A stretch of 64,000 nt of DNA from contig NC_019859.2 in assembly GCF_002234675.1 (NCBI RefSeq), positions 30,727,434-30,791,433 on the forward strand, given 5' to 3'. The stretch's first letter is position 1. The number at the start of each line of letters is the position of its first letter. The notes beneath the pieces are model-generated. The model saw nothing but the letters and a program-made list of their open reading frames with translations, made no database searches and was not told the DNA's origin. Origin of the DNA: Oryzias latipes. Taxonomy: Eukaryota > Chordata > Actinopteri > Beloniformes > Adrianichthyidae. Shown here in pieces: positions 15,232 to 45,125 of this stretch. A program made the position numbers and the translations under genes.

Positions 15232-18200
15232 TCACGGGTGGAGCAGCCTCTCCCAGTCCCCACCCTCCGTCCTGTGGAAGAGCTGAGGCTCAGCATTCGG
15301 GAACAGGCCATCGGGGTCTGGATGCTCCAAAATAAACCGGATGGTGGACTTGATGTGCCGCACAAAGTGAGGAGGCTCAGCCTTTGGAGAAGTGGAGAGG
15401 TACTGAAGAAAGAAAAACCTGATTACCAAATGCTTGCATGAATCCATCATAAAAATGTCATTATGTCACTTTTTTCAGAGTCATTCTAACACTGTTACAT
15501 TTACAGCTACAACATACATGCAGTTTTATGCCGTCAAATACACCTTTATGGAGTAATTTAAGTGCTTTCTCACAGGTTTCTTCTTTCCAAACGGACTGAC
15601 CTGTAAAACAATAATCTATTCCAACCCTCACAGGAAAAACCCTTTAGCTTTTATAAAACACGAAATATCTTCCGTTTCTAAAGTATTTCTAGAGCCTTAG
15701 TCATCATCTGGAGTCAAATTAAATTTTGGATTATGCCGGTAGGATAACAAATTACGTCGACGTAAACCTTTTTAATGGCAGCAAATGCAGATTAGGGGTG
15801 TAATGAGTAATCGATTCATTTATATATATAACCAGATTGATCTGTCTGATTCAAGTTGTTAATTGAATCAAATCAACCTATGCAATTAAAAAAAAAAAAA
15901 TCAGCTCAAAATGAAATGTTGTTTCTCTTTCGGCTTTTTCCCATCAGGGGTCGCCACAGCGAACAAGTCGCATGGAAAACTTGGCAATGTTTTACACCGG
16001 ATGCCCTTCCTGACACAACCTTCTCAAAGCAACCGGGCTTGGGACCGGCACAGAAGTAGAGAAGGAAACAGGGAGCAGCCCGGATTCGAACCTGGGTTTT
16101 AGCACGAGCTAAACCGGCTCCCAGCTCAAAATGAAATAAATCAATTATATCCATCTTGAATTGAGGCACGGCAGGTCTATTTCATATCGTCTCTGCTCTG
16201 TACCTGACCGAGTACCTCGTCTCTGCTCCTGCTCCTACACCTGGCTGTGGTTCCTGTCTCCAGCTCGACTCGCGCCTTTGACTGTCCCCACAACCACGGC
16301 TGGATGAAGCTCGTCTGCTGGACTTTTATATATGTAGTTGTAGATTTAGATAAGTTAATTCTTCTCTAAGAGTTCTGGTAAATCGCCTGTCCGTCCTGGG
16401 GGAGGATCCCTCCTTCATGTGGGCACCCCTGAGGTTTCTTCGTTTTTTCCGGAATCCGTTTTTTTTGGGAGTTTTTCCTTACCGCGAAGGGGGGGTCTAA
16501 GGGCAGGGATGCCAGTATAGCTTAGTCAGTTTGTTGGTTCATTTTAGTGTTTTTCTATTGAACTCTTTGTATTCGTGATCCTTTTGAGTTCATGTTTTAC
16601 TTCGAAGCCCATCGAGACGACTGTTGTTGTGATTTTAGGCTATACAAATAAAATTGAATTGAATTGAATTAAATCGTAAAACCTACCAAGTTCCATCACA
16701 GCGGACAAAATGTTGCAAAAACTGGTCCGTCCATCATTCCAGTCCAATGTAAGGAAACACTTTGAATTTAGTGAAGACATGTGACCATCCAGTGTGCTAG
16801 AATGGTCTAATAATGTTCCCTTTAGATTCTTTAGATGTGGAAAAACAACAGTGGTGAACTTTAGGAAACTAAAATGTGAATGGGTTTGACATTGATTCTT
16901 GTTTAGTTGTACACATATTTAATTTACACTTGATTATCTTGCAAGAAATACCAGGAATCCTGAAAACCTCGGAGTCACACTAGTTGAAGTTTTGGCTAAA
17001 GGTATCCTGGATCCATTTTAAGTCAGTGAATCGGATCGTTCAAAATGAATCAATATTCACTATGAACCGGATCAACGACCATGAATTATGAAATTAAACG
17101 AATAGTTGTTAAAATGAATCATTACACCCCTAATGACAAATAAAGTTAAGAATAAATCTGTAAATAGAAATGTATTGAATTGTTTATTGTACTTCTAAAT
17201 GCTGAAAATGCAACTCCTCTACTAATTTTAAGTTGTACATCTTCCTCCTGAACAATCTTCACTACATTGTTCTTTTTTTGATGACTTTTTCAAATTAATT
17301 TCCTTTCCGCATGTTTCCCTTCTATAATTTCATTAAGTTTGATATCAAATTATCAAATCACAATAGTGTTCAGAAAATTGTAGGAGCTATTTATTGTTTT
17401 TTTTTGTCCAATTGCATACTAACCAACCACCAACTTGCATAGAAATATACCTACTTGACTGTGAATGAATTGAGTGTCCAAGGACGTAAAAAAAAAAAAG
17501 TTAACTGACACTTTAAGGCGTGTGTGCTAAATGTGTTTGTTTAGGGAAATGACAGAATTAGTGGAGAACGTGAGAAACTTGCATGAATTCCCACATAAAA
17601 GCCTTTGAGGTGAAACTAGAGCTCCTTTGGGAGCGAGTGAAAAAGCACAACTTCCTCCATCTTCCTGCTCCCCTCCCCAAAACCTGCCTGCAGAGAACCC
17701 AGCAGTGCCGCTCCCAGCTGAAAAGAGTGTGGAAGCACTGGAAATGCTGAGGCCGGAGTTTGGTGTGCGATTCCGTGAAGTACACGTTAATACAAAAGAA
17801 ATTCATCTTTTCACCACACAGCACCCTCACAGGTCAACCCTCCTACGGGTGCGTGTGACTAAGGCTTAAAGGACGTATGATGACGCGCCTTTTTTTTTTT
17901 TCCCATAGGCTTCCAGTTTAACCAACATTTACATTTTCTGATCCAAACAAACCAGCTCGGAGAATTTGCTAAAAATCTATTCTCTTGTAAGATTTTTCCA
18001 GAAAATGTTGTTTTGTTTTTTTTTACCTTTAAAATTGTGTCATCGTCCTGTGACAACCAGAAGCCAATGTCCAGGTTAGGTGACCATTTGCAGGGACCAA
18101 CTTTCACGAGCCCCCGGCTGCAGTCGTAGATGTCGGCCATCTGCAAAAATACAGGCAGCACTGAATGACAACAAACTGTGGTAGCATAGTACACGAACAC

Positions 18201-21200
18201 GTACAAGTACACGAAAGATCAATAATAAAAGATAAATCAACAAACATTTTTTATACAAACGTGTTTTTACTGTGGTTCCATGAATACTTTCTTCCAAATA
18301 AAAACCCAATTACAGATCAACCCTCTTGTTTCTGTGTATATTTTCAATAATATACATTGATGACATGATTACATGATCAATTATTTCTAACTTTCTAGCA
18401 CAAAGCTCCGGTGGCCGACACGGCTCACACTACATGCAAAAGAAACAACGCAACGGCATAAGCCGAAGCACAACGGAAATGAGGAACTATTTACATACAT
18501 TTGGACCCTTACCAATATACGTTTTTAGATAAACTACCGTAGTAAGAAATTATCTCATCTAGTAAAAATGTCACATAACTCAAGAAGCACTGAATATATT
18601 AAAACTGAATTAATTTCTTCACAGTAAATATTTCCATTGTATTCCACTTCTGTTGTGCTTTGGGTTACGCAATTGTGTTGTTTTTTTTGCATGTAGTGTG
18701 AGCCACTGTACAAAAATGATTGGCAAGGATTCGTCTTCAGTCGTGTTCAATTTGGTTAAAACAAAAAAAAGTTAAAAAATCTGGAGAGACTCTAGATTCA
18801 TAAACTCTGTGGTAAATTAATAAAGTGATCACGCGCTAGATTACTAATAATTAGACTAAGGTAATGACGCCGGTCTGATGGGATTTGGACAAAGGAAGCA
18901 TCAGAATACTGACACAGATGAACACGTTCCACATTACCTGCCCTCCCACGAAGGTCCGTGCGGATCGCAGCTCCTCTGCGGGGCCTTTGTCCGTAAAGGA
19001 GGCGGGGAACACCTCACCTGTTTTCACGTTTACACCTGAACCCAAGCGCAGAGCGCGTCAGTCGAACGTAGAGAGCAGCGGGAAAGCTTCTGCACGTGTC
19101 TGTCACTCACCTACGCCGTACACCGCAGGTCTGTGAATCCGATCACAAACCACGTCGTTCACCTCTAATACAGAAAATGATCCATCAGAGGAGGAACGCG
19201 ACAAAAACCGTCCCAAACAGACGTTGAAGTTACCTGTAATGCAGCAGGTTTCTAGGTGAATTTCCTCGTTCTGTTTCTGAAACGCTGCTGTAAAATAAAA
19301 ATATTCAAGTCAATTAAATGTTCAGTTTCAGGTTGATACCGCCGACTGACTGGAAGGAACTTTGGTGGATCGTACCAAGTAGGTCAAGACTGAGATCATG
19401 AGATCTTTTGGAGTCGTCAATGAATCCCCCAACGATGTGGAGCTCAAACCTGCAAACGTGAAGGAAAGAGAGAAATCCTGGCATGAGGAGAGAACAAGGA
19501 GGAGGCAGAACCTTTCCCATTTGCGCCGTACCTGCCCTCCTTACAGAAGGTGCTCAGCGATGCCACTGCTTTCACGAAGAGAGGGACCTCCGACCAGGTG
19601 TTGGAGCCGTCGCAGTGAGCCAGGCAGGCGGCTCTGCTTCCTACCAAAACGCAATGCTTTGTTAAAACTTTGAAGTTCACAGTTTTGGGTCAACCACATT
19701 AAAAAACTTTCATTTTTACTTTTAGGGCTGGAGCTGACCAGCTACTCGCATTGGTTTGGGTTTCTTAAAAGCTCAGAACTTTATGGTGGAGTCGTTCAAT
19801 GCTTTGAAATCAAACACTAAATATCTTTAAAGACGTCTTTAAAAACAGTAAACCTGTGCACTGAGCTGAAATTTTTGTTGTTTGGTTACAGTTTGACATT
19901 CAACTGTAAATCCGAAAGTGCATCTCAACCCATTCCAGAGAACAATGAGAAGCAATCTCACAGATGTCACCAAATAAAGGCTTGCAACTACACATGTTAT
20001 AGAGTTTCATCTCACAAAAACCCTTGTTCCTTTGCACTAAACAATGTGAGCACAAAATAACTTTTTTTTCCCCCCACCAAAAGCTGATTAAGGTCACAAA
20101 ACTAGAAATAATAGTGAATAACATTACCAGTGTGCTGCAGTACTACCAGATGGCAGGTGGTGGCGTCATCTGATCCAATGACTGAGACAAACTCTGAAAA
20201 AAAACGGACCAAAAAAGGGTCACAACTGATCTTCATGAAATAGGTAAGAAAATGTTTTAACTAAGTTGGATTTACAGTCATTCTCAGTCCAATAAACCAG
20301 AAAAAAAGGTCTGAAGTCGAGAAACTGAACAGTTCAGGGTAGCGATGGAACACAATCACTATTTTTGCAAATGAACAGCAAAGTTTTACCCTCGAGTTCT
20401 TGCAAATAAGTTTAACAGGAGGAAAAGAAAAGAGTGGCAGTGTGGGGCTCAGGTATTGTACTCTCTTAAAGGTTCACAGACTTCTCTGTTCACCAGGGAA
20501 GATGAGCATGAAACAACTAAAGCTTAATTGACAATGTCATCCAAATCATCTTAGACACATAAGCAAATCATCAAAGTGGCTCGTCTTGATGAATGTAATT
20601 TATTTTGTTTTGTTTTTTTCTTTTTAATGTAATTTTGACTCACTGTCAGCTGGGGTCGTTGCAGCAAACTCTCTCTGGTGGACATACAGCAGGCACTTTG
20701 GATCCACATCAACAAGAGGCCTGGAGCGAAATGTTTTCGCACTTTCCTAGAAAGAAATAAAGAAAGACAAGTCCACACATCCAGGAATCAATCTGGTTTC
20801 TTTAGACCATGGGCAGAGCAGACATTTAATGTGAACACTTTACGCTCAAAAGCACCCACATCAGTGGAAAAGCGTGCAATGAGGCTAGTTTGAAAACAGC
20901 CAACTGAAGCTGGAAAAAGTCAGAAACATCTGGGTGCCCCCCCCCCCCCCCCCCCCCGCGGCGGATTCCCACAATCTGCTTCTCCGCCCAGGTGCCCGGA
21001 GGCGCCCTGACTGCTCGATGTGGAGCGACAGCATTTTTCTTTTTTTGCACTTTCTACATTCCATCATCCTCCACAGTTGAACTCAGGCACTCACCTGAGC
21101 ACAGGTGCCAGCTCACCTTTACACAAATAATATGTGTGCGGGAATGATGCATGCTTGACAAGCGCTTGTTTCTATGAATGTGTATGTGAGCTGGAAAAGA

Positions 21201-22069
21201 CGGAAAGGATGCAACTACACGAACTGTTGTGGTGAAAATGTTTCCTGTCAGGTGGGGCAAAGTCAGTCACAGAATGAGTGACTGACAGATCATAATGTAT
21301 GATCTTAAATGCAAAAGTTAATTAAAATTACTGTCTTGTTGCAAAGAATTAAAAACCCACTCCAAAGAAAATCCAATAGAAAACATTTTTTTTACATGTT
21401 CGTGATGCATTTTATAATGATGGAGGACGTTGATAATGAAAATTAAGATTAAAACTTCATTTCTGAGTCTATTTTTAATCAAATTGTTGGAACAGAAATG
21501 CAATTTAAAAAAAGCTTATAGGAGTAAGTTACAAACTACAATCGACTTTTTTCTTTAAAAAAAAAGTTTTTAAATGTTTTTTCAAAGTAAAAGACTTCTC
21601 ATTTCATTTCAATTAAATATTACATTGAGATAAATATTTCATCAATTAAAAAAAGGACGTACACACAAGAACCACCAAAACAGCTGATAGTGCCATGATG
21701 GAGTTTAAATGTTAAAAAAGGTAGCAAAAATACGTTAATCAATCGGAATAATTCTCACACAAAAATGAATAAGCATTCACAGTAACTCGCACGCTCTTTA
21801 TCATTTCGACATTCAAATGACGACTTCATAAATGTTTTGGTATCTCGATTGACTGCAGTTACGTTAACATCATGAACCCAACAGCTGCAGTTAACTTAAA
21901 GCCCACATTTTTTATCCTTTAAATAGTGACGTGATGAGATCTATGCGTAAGTAATTGCGTTAAAAGCAGAAACTTTCCACAAACAAACCTGCAGATGAGG
22001 ATATTTCTCGAACAGCTCTGCAGATGAGTTTACGCAGCCAAGCTCTCTGTTTTGGATTAACAAAGGCAT
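15232..22069 (-). CDS. ntan1: Protein N-terminal asparagine amidohydrolase, complete, 10 coding exons
   Basis: Exons are 22069-21989, 20746-20644, 20193-20128, 19640-19532, 19449-19376, 19287-19234, 19164-19111, 19035-18938, 18140-18027 and 15402-15232 (924 nt, 307 residues; human NTAN1 has 310). The start MPLLIQNRELGCVNSSAELF matches human MPLLVEG. The enzyme deamidates N-terminal Asn, left after Met removal, to Asp, feeding the Arg/N-degron pathway. The motif GSDDATTC (residues 68-75) places a cysteine at position 75, the same number as the nucleophile reported for the human enzyme. Later landmarks are ACLAHCDGSNTWSEVPLF, ELHIVGGF, SARTFVGG and STSPKAEPPHFVRHIKST. Exon 6 uses the acceptor ending 'attttacag' (19288-19290 on plus), which restores frame with exon 5. 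All introns are GT-AG. Intron 9 (15403-18026) is enlarged by nested transposons. The gene is head-to-head with ddx17. A likely poly(A) signal is near 14778. Confidence 0.96.
15918..16121 (-). repeat. tRNA-derived SINE with 16-bp target duplication
   Basis: It is flanked by the direct repeat CAGCTCAAAATGAAAT (15902-15917 and 16122-16137). On the minus strand it starts with a tRNA-like head (A-box-like TAGCTCGTGCTAA and B-box-like GGTTCGAATCC) and ends in the shared tail containing 'ccggatgcccttcctgaca' on the plus strand. The direct repeat shows LINE-mediated retroposition. Confidence 0.8.
16185..16668 (+). repeat. L2/Maui-like LINE 3' end
   Basis: This is a 5'-truncated LINE 3' UTR ending 'gctatacaaataaaattgaa' with GAATT repeats. 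It is nested in the element 15791-17134. The fragment at 148-325 is its closest relative in the window. Confidence 0.6.
21352..21500 (-). mobile_element. Partial, inverted copy of the CCCACTCCAAT-ended element
   Basis: The sequence around 'atgatggaggac' and 'gattaaaacttcatttctga' is the reverse complement of the right third of the element at 13582-14155. It lies in ntan1 intron 1. Confidence 0.5.
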
Positions 22070-22215
22070 CTCTTCGTTCGGGAGTCAAAAAATGTTTTCA
22101 CCTCCGATATGAAGTGTTCACACTTCATGTTACTGCCGCTGCCGCAGACCCACACTTCCTTTACAGCTAAAGAACTCTTCCTCGTTTACTGTGAATGAAG
22201 CAGAACTTGACGCGA

Positions 22216-22229
22216 GCGCCCTCTGCAGG
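22216..22229 (-). promoter_or_regulatory. CTCF-like motif upstream of ntan1
   Basis: On the minus strand it reads CCTGCAGAGGGCGC, close to the CTCF core, about 150 bp upstream of the ntan1 ATG. It is motif resemblance only. Confidence 0.3.
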
Positions 22230-22942
22230 AGGACAGTGAGCACAACGGCCCTGCCTTTCGTGTTGAATAAAAATGGGCACAAAAAAAAACAAAATAAAAA
22301 AGGCATATACAATAAACGATTCACAATAAATGTTGTACTCTAAACGTAATTTTTTGTGTACATTTTAGATGTTCTAAAGTAAGATTAATTTAAAACGTGG
22401 GGATATTTAAATTAACTTTAGTCATATTTATCAGATTGTCCAAGATATACACAGTAAAACATACTACATTAAAATTAAAGTGCTAAAAAACAAAACAAAA
22501 AAAGGTTTAAGTTATTTCCCATACAATAAAGTAGAGTCAAAATAATACTCTAAAGTTCATGGTGATGTTTCCTAAAGCATGTCACTAAAATATCTGTGCT
22601 GTGTACAAAACATTCTATCCAACAAATGTAGAATTGCAAGAGCAGAACATTAGCTTGTAGTTTTTATTTTTATTTTAAGAATTACATGTCTTCTAATTGT
22701 GAAATAATGAAGCAACACAGGTCCAGAACATACAAATCGTAACAAAAATATACAGGAATAGTAAAGAATAAAACAGCAACAAAAAGAAATAAATAAATAA
22801 TAACAACAGAAATAATATAGGAAAAAAAGTGTTTTCATATAGGGTTGTAATTCATAATAAAATCTGGGTTAAGATATTTAAGTTTTTTAATCCAGTTTTA
22901 CTTCGTATGCTCTTTTAAACAGAGTTGTTACTCACCTTTCAG

Positions 22943-23060
22943 CACGTCCCTTCAGGGCTCGTCACAGCATCGTTTGGCAGGGATTTTTTACGCCGGATGC
23001 CCTTCCTGACACAACCCAGTAATTGATCCGGGCTGGGGACCGGCACACGGATACTTTGGG
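22943..23060 (-). repeat. SINE fragment (tail part)
   Basis: It contains 'acgccggatgcccttcctga' and 'ggggaccggcac' as in the full SINE copies. The tRNA-like head is missing. Confidence 0.6.
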
Positions 23061-23594
23061 CCCCTCATGGCTACACAGGTAGACAGACGTGGACGTGAAG
23101 GTTGATGCAAATTGGTCAAAAGTTCTTCTAACCAACTCGTAGACAGATGTGTTGTCTGTCTGTGATTAACTGGCTTTTGTGCCACATTTGTAAGTGCAGA
23201 GGAGATAGATTTTGTGAAAATTGTTTTTTATTGCTCGTATTTTTAAATTTCAAGAGTAAAATTGTTTTGTTTGCACAAATTCTTGAGTTTCAAGTGTAAA
23301 ATTCTTTGATCAGACAGATTTGTACTCTCAAAATAGTTACATTACACTGTCGTTGGTCAAGAAATTTTTTTTTTATTAGATGACACAACTTCACACAAAT
23401 AGAACAGAAAAAAATAAAAATGAAGAAAATAATAAAATACTATAAGATAAAATTAGAATTGTAGTCTACAATACTAGAGGTCGTCATACAACATGGGATC
23501 TTCAATGAAAATTGAATTTAGGTTTTTTCGTAAATTTCAGCGATTAAAATATAAACAGAATTCTTTATGAAATGTATTAAATAATTGTGAAATA

Positions 23595-23703
23595 TGGTTT
23601 ATTGGCGGTTGGCAAGCAGCTTTGTAGTGCAGTACCCCCACCACTCAGTGGTGGCGGTACTGCATCACAAAGCTGCTTGCCAACCACCAACAACAATAAA
23701 CAA
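23595..23703. repeat. Short palindromic repeat just upstream of ddx17
   Basis: The left arm 'ggcggttggcaagcagcttt' is repeated inverted as 'aaagctgcttgccaaccacc', and the arms meet at CCACCACT-c-AGTGGTGG. The arms are about 50 bp with few mismatches. It ends about 190 bp before the ddx17 ATG, so it lies in or next to the core promoter or 5' UTR. Confidence 0.7.
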
Positions 23704-23895
23704 CAGAAGAAGAAGAAAAAACAAGCTACGTGACTGACGTACCATCTTTCCTCAAGAGAACGTCTCGCTTGTTGTTGTTGTTGTGTTGCTCCAACTTTTC
23801 GAGCATCTAACTGCAGTTTTTTTGCAGTAACTGCGGCTGCGCTGTGCTAAATTTTCAGGGGGAAAAGCGCGAGAGAGAAACATTTCACCGCCATC

Positions 23896-34474
<10,579 letters not shown>

Positions 34475-34913
34475 TGAATGATGAGTTCATTGTGTCGGGT
34501 TTGAGCGTTTTCACCGCCCAGAAGAGGTTTGGAATCTGGAATCTGGAATTTGATTTGGTCTAAAACAAAAATCATGGAGGGGACTTCTACTCATTCTGTT
34601 GGAAAGGTGCCACACCCCCCACCCCCACCCCACCCCGCCAGTGTTTTTATAATCACATGGAGGCAGTTGAGTCCAGTGGAAAGATGAGTTTTCATGCACA
34701 CATTCCAGACATGTTTCTCTGCATCAAACCACTTTCAGCGTTTGAGTTTTCATCAGTATTTTAGTGCTTTCTGATCCAGTTTTTAAATGGTAAGAGATAA
34801 TTGTAGACATTTGTATCATTTTCTTATGCATGCTTCTAGTCATTTCTGTAGTGTAGCAAATATCTGAAGTATTCAACGTTTGTTTTGTCACTTGGTGTGT
34901 TGTTGTTTTTTTA

Positions 34914-34919
34914 AATAAA
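34914..34919 (+). terminator. ddx17 poly(A) signal AATAAA
   Basis: A canonical AATAAA about 440 bp past the ddx17 stop, followed by a T-rich/GT-rich stretch. Confidence 0.6.
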
Positions 34920-35384
34920 TGAAAACATGCAGGTTTTGGATTCTTCTTTGTTTCAAAGACATGTTGGTGTTTCCATCTCGGCTCTGTGTGAGCTTGCATT
35001 TATTATTAAATTTGTAAACAGTCCTCCTTTATTAGTGAACTACGAGCCGCACTCTGGATCCTTTTTGCATAATGTCGAGATGCCATGGATCCATCACTGA
35101 GGCGTCTGAGAACACACCCAGGACCTTCTCAGATGAAACTGAAGGCCCATCATGCAGAACTGATGCTGTATTTCAGTCTGCTCCTCTGGTCCTATGGACT
35201 AATTTACTGTCTTCAAGTGGGGCAGTATTCTGCGTGCAAGCAAGTCCAAAACTGTCGGTAATCGTGTGTCTTCTGGGCAAAAGGAGGAAGATCTCCCAGC
35301 TTGGGAACCTGAATCTAACAAGAACAAACTCCAAAGAGTCCAGAAACTGACTCCAGGATTGATTTTAAGATTCGTTTAATAGTT

Positions 35385-36150
35385 TACAAGAGTGTCCATG
35401 GTATTGGTCCTATATTATATCAGATTTGCTTTCAGCTTATGAACCTCCCAGAGCCCTAAGATCCTAAAGCACGGGCCTGCTGAAGGTCCCTAGGGTCAGG
35501 ACAAAAATCCACGGCGAGGCCTCATTTAGAAACTACAGGTCTCTTCTGTGGGACAGCCTGTCTGAGGATGTGAGGGCCTCAACCACTGTCAAGGTTTTTA
35601 AAATGAAATTAAAGATGAATTTATTTAATTCACCTTTAATTAGATCGCCTATTGGGGATCTAAGATTTTTACTGTTATATTTTATGATATTTTATCACAT
35701 ATTTATTGTTTTAATGTTTTTTAGTCAAGTTGTCTTAACATCTTAACTTATTCTTATTTATATTTCAGGTGTTTTAGACTTTTTTAATGCATTAACTTAT
35801 TTTAGTTTTCATATTTTAGTTGTTTCTTATATTTTAACTTAAATTTTAACTTAACTCACGAGTGTTTTTCTCACCCTTGGCTGGGGTGTTTATGTCTGTG
35901 CTGACACCCCGGCCAACAGGAGGACAGAGCAGACGGCCCTTTCTGGGTTCTCTCCTCTTAAGCTTTTTTTTTTGTTTAGTCATTTTTCTTATACTTGTTT
36001 GTTTTGATTTTATTATGGGGGGCATATTTAATTATTTTATTGATGAGTGGGGATTGGTGTTCATGCATTCTTGTTTTTTTTTTATGTAAAGCACCTTGAG
36101 CGGTTTTCTTCACATGAAAGGTGCAAATAAAATTAATTTGAATTTGAATT
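35385..36150 (+). repeat. 5'-truncated L2/CR1-type LINE
   Basis: The left part resembles the C-terminal end of a LINE ORF2 ('agactgttc' style sites lost, but 'tctgtgggacagcctgtctg' and 'aaagatgaatttatttaatt' remain). The right part ends 'gtaaagcaccttgagcggtt' and 'aggtgcaaataaaatt', a typical L2 tail. It is degenerate. Confidence 0.55.
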
Positions 36151-37695
36151 TCATGACACAACATCCTTTTTTGTTTAGGAACTAGAAGGTTGTACCGTGG
36201 TAACCATGCAAACAACCCAATCCAGCTGTCATGACCTGATTACATTTGAATTCTTTGTGGATGGATGTGCCTAACATCCTGAAGTCTATTATCTTTGTTC
36301 TGAATATTAGCTCCAGTCAGCGTTTCACACATTAACAGACTTTGGATGCAGGTCTGGATTTATTTCAGTTGACAACCACTAGCACAGGGGCCAAGTCATA
36401 CCAAAGACTAAAAATGGGATCTGCTGTCGCCCTGCTCGACACTCAGCATTAAGGGGTTAAATTAGGGGCTAAGCCACCAAACGGCGCAGCTGTGTCTGCA
36501 TTGTCTGCAGCTCAATCTTCTCCCCATGGAATGTACCAAATGCAGAGAACATATTTCACACACCTGACTTCAACTATAAATTTATCCACATGATCAAATT
36601 CTGTAGTCGTCTTTTTTCCCCCATTTCTGTTCACTATTGGGGACAAAAGGGACAATGCACTTTAAGGTTACCTTTAAGGCCATGGAATGCATTGTGTGAC
36701 TTTGACAAAGTTTTTACTTTTAAGCAGCAAAAAAAAAAAGAAAAAAAAAAGAACTTGCTTTATAGACTTCTTTTGATTTCATTTTATTTTATATATAAAC
36801 CCAAGAGATTTGCATCAAACCTCTTCCCCAGTCAAGTCAGCATTTCCAGGTAACAACATGATTTGATATGTTATACAAAGGGAAAATACATGACAACAGA
36901 AACTGCAAACATAAATACAAGACAGAAGAACGGGATATCTCCGGCACCGGTGGCAGAATTAAACCACGTGCTGCAATGCCCGTGCAGGACTTCACATGTC
37001 CTCTTTGGGTAAATCAATGGAAAATAGGTAAACCCAATGTGAAAAATGATTTTAAAATAAAAGTGCATTCATTTCAGTGAAAAACATGAAAGGACATTTT
37101 GTGTAGAAAACAAAGTGCAGAAATGAAGAATACCTGTAGATGTGAGAAAATGAAACGACATTAACAACCAGCTCCCTTGCATGCAGAGCTTCTGGAACTC
37201 TGATAACGTTTGAAGCAAACCAGAGAGACGAGGCCAACAGGCCTGTCGACCCTTTCAGCAAGAATTACCACGCTGCTATTAACTCCCTGGACAGGTTTGG
37301 CTGAGAAAACCGCTGAGACGGTACTGAGGGACCCAACTCCTTCCTGTAGTTTCAGTTCCTCTGCACGAGCTTGTGAAAAAACAAGTGAGAAGACATGGAA
37401 AGCTGTGCAAAGAACCAGCTGAGACACCAGCGGTTCCACGTCCTTCACTCGGGTAAGTGAGCTGGACGACTTCAAACATCTTCCAAAAGTCGCCGGATTG
37501 AATCCTGACAGCTAACAGTATGTCGACACATACCACTGCTTTTCTTTTTGGAGGAGGAGACAAAGGAGGAGGAGCAAAAGAAAAGAAGGCACAGGTAACT
37601 TGTTTTCACAAAGCCCGCCACGTCCAAACTCCCAGAACAGAGTCTGAAAGCACTAAGACGTGAGGAGAGCAGCTGCAGGAGGCCCGACCTCCTCA

Positions 37696-44480
<6,785 letters not shown>

Positions 44481-44805
44481 CTTTGCCACCCTGAAGTAAG
44501 CTTCCGATTTGTTCTACATAGCGCCGATAAAAGGCCAATCTGCTGTTAGTCCCTCAGGAATCCAGATCAAGACGTCTGCATTGTCATTTTTTATCATAAT
44601 AAAAAAATAACAATAAAAGTGTCTGATAAGTTTTTAAATTATAACACTAAAATCTAATATTATTAATTAATATTATTATTAAATAGTAATATGTCATATT
44701 TTTAATTAATGACTTCTTTCACATTATTAAACTCTGTTTTTGTGCGCACATTTGCAATAATATTTTATTCATCATCATTATTATTATTATTATTTATCAA
44801 ACACT

Positions 44806-44813
44806 TACATTGT
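44806..44813. other. Tol2 target-site duplication, left
   Basis: TACATTGT, identical to 49502-49509. Eight bases is the hAT-family duplication length. Confidence 0.97.
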
Positions 44814-45125
44814 CAGAGGTGTAAAAAGTACTCAAAAATTTTACTCAAGTGAAAGTACAAGTACTTAGGGAAAATTTTACTCAATTAAAAGTAAAAGTAT
44901 CTGGCTAGAATCTTACTTGAGTAAAAGTAAAAAAGTACTCCATTAAAATTGTACTTGAGTATTAAGGAAGTAAAAGTAAAAGCAAGAAAGAAAACTAGAG
45001 ATTCTTGTTTAAGCTTTTAATCTCAAAAAACATTAAATGAAATGCATACAAGGTTTTATCCTGCTTTAGAACTGTTTGTATTTAATTATCAAACTATAAG
45101 ACAGACAATCTAATGCCAGTACACG

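Larger units (their letters stand above)
15791..17134 (+). mobile_element. hAT-like nonautonomous element with nested SINE and LINE
   Basis: The outer ends are ATTAGGGGTGTAATGAGTAA and, inverted, ATTAGGGGTGTAATGATTCA. Inside it lie a tRNA-SINE (15918-16121) and an L2 LINE 3' end (about 16185-16668). The element sequence resumes after each, as shown by comparison with the uninterrupted copy at about 41477-41930. The TIR style suggests hAT, but I could not find a matching 8-bp duplication. Confidence 0.6.
22070..23895. other. Divergent spacer between ntan1 and ddx17
   Basis: This 1.8-kb head-to-head spacer holds a CTCF-like motif near ntan1, a SINE fragment (22943-23060) and a palindromic repeat (23595-23703) close to ddx17. 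The middle is AT-rich with no exon. Confidence 0.6.
34475..37695. other. Convergent 3' region between ddx17 and gga1
   Basis: It holds the ddx17 3' UTR (AATAAA at 34914-34919), a LINE 3' end (about 35385-36150) and the probable gga1 3' UTR. A minus-strand AATAAA (TTTATT on plus) lies near 36784. No further gene was seen. Confidence 0.5.
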
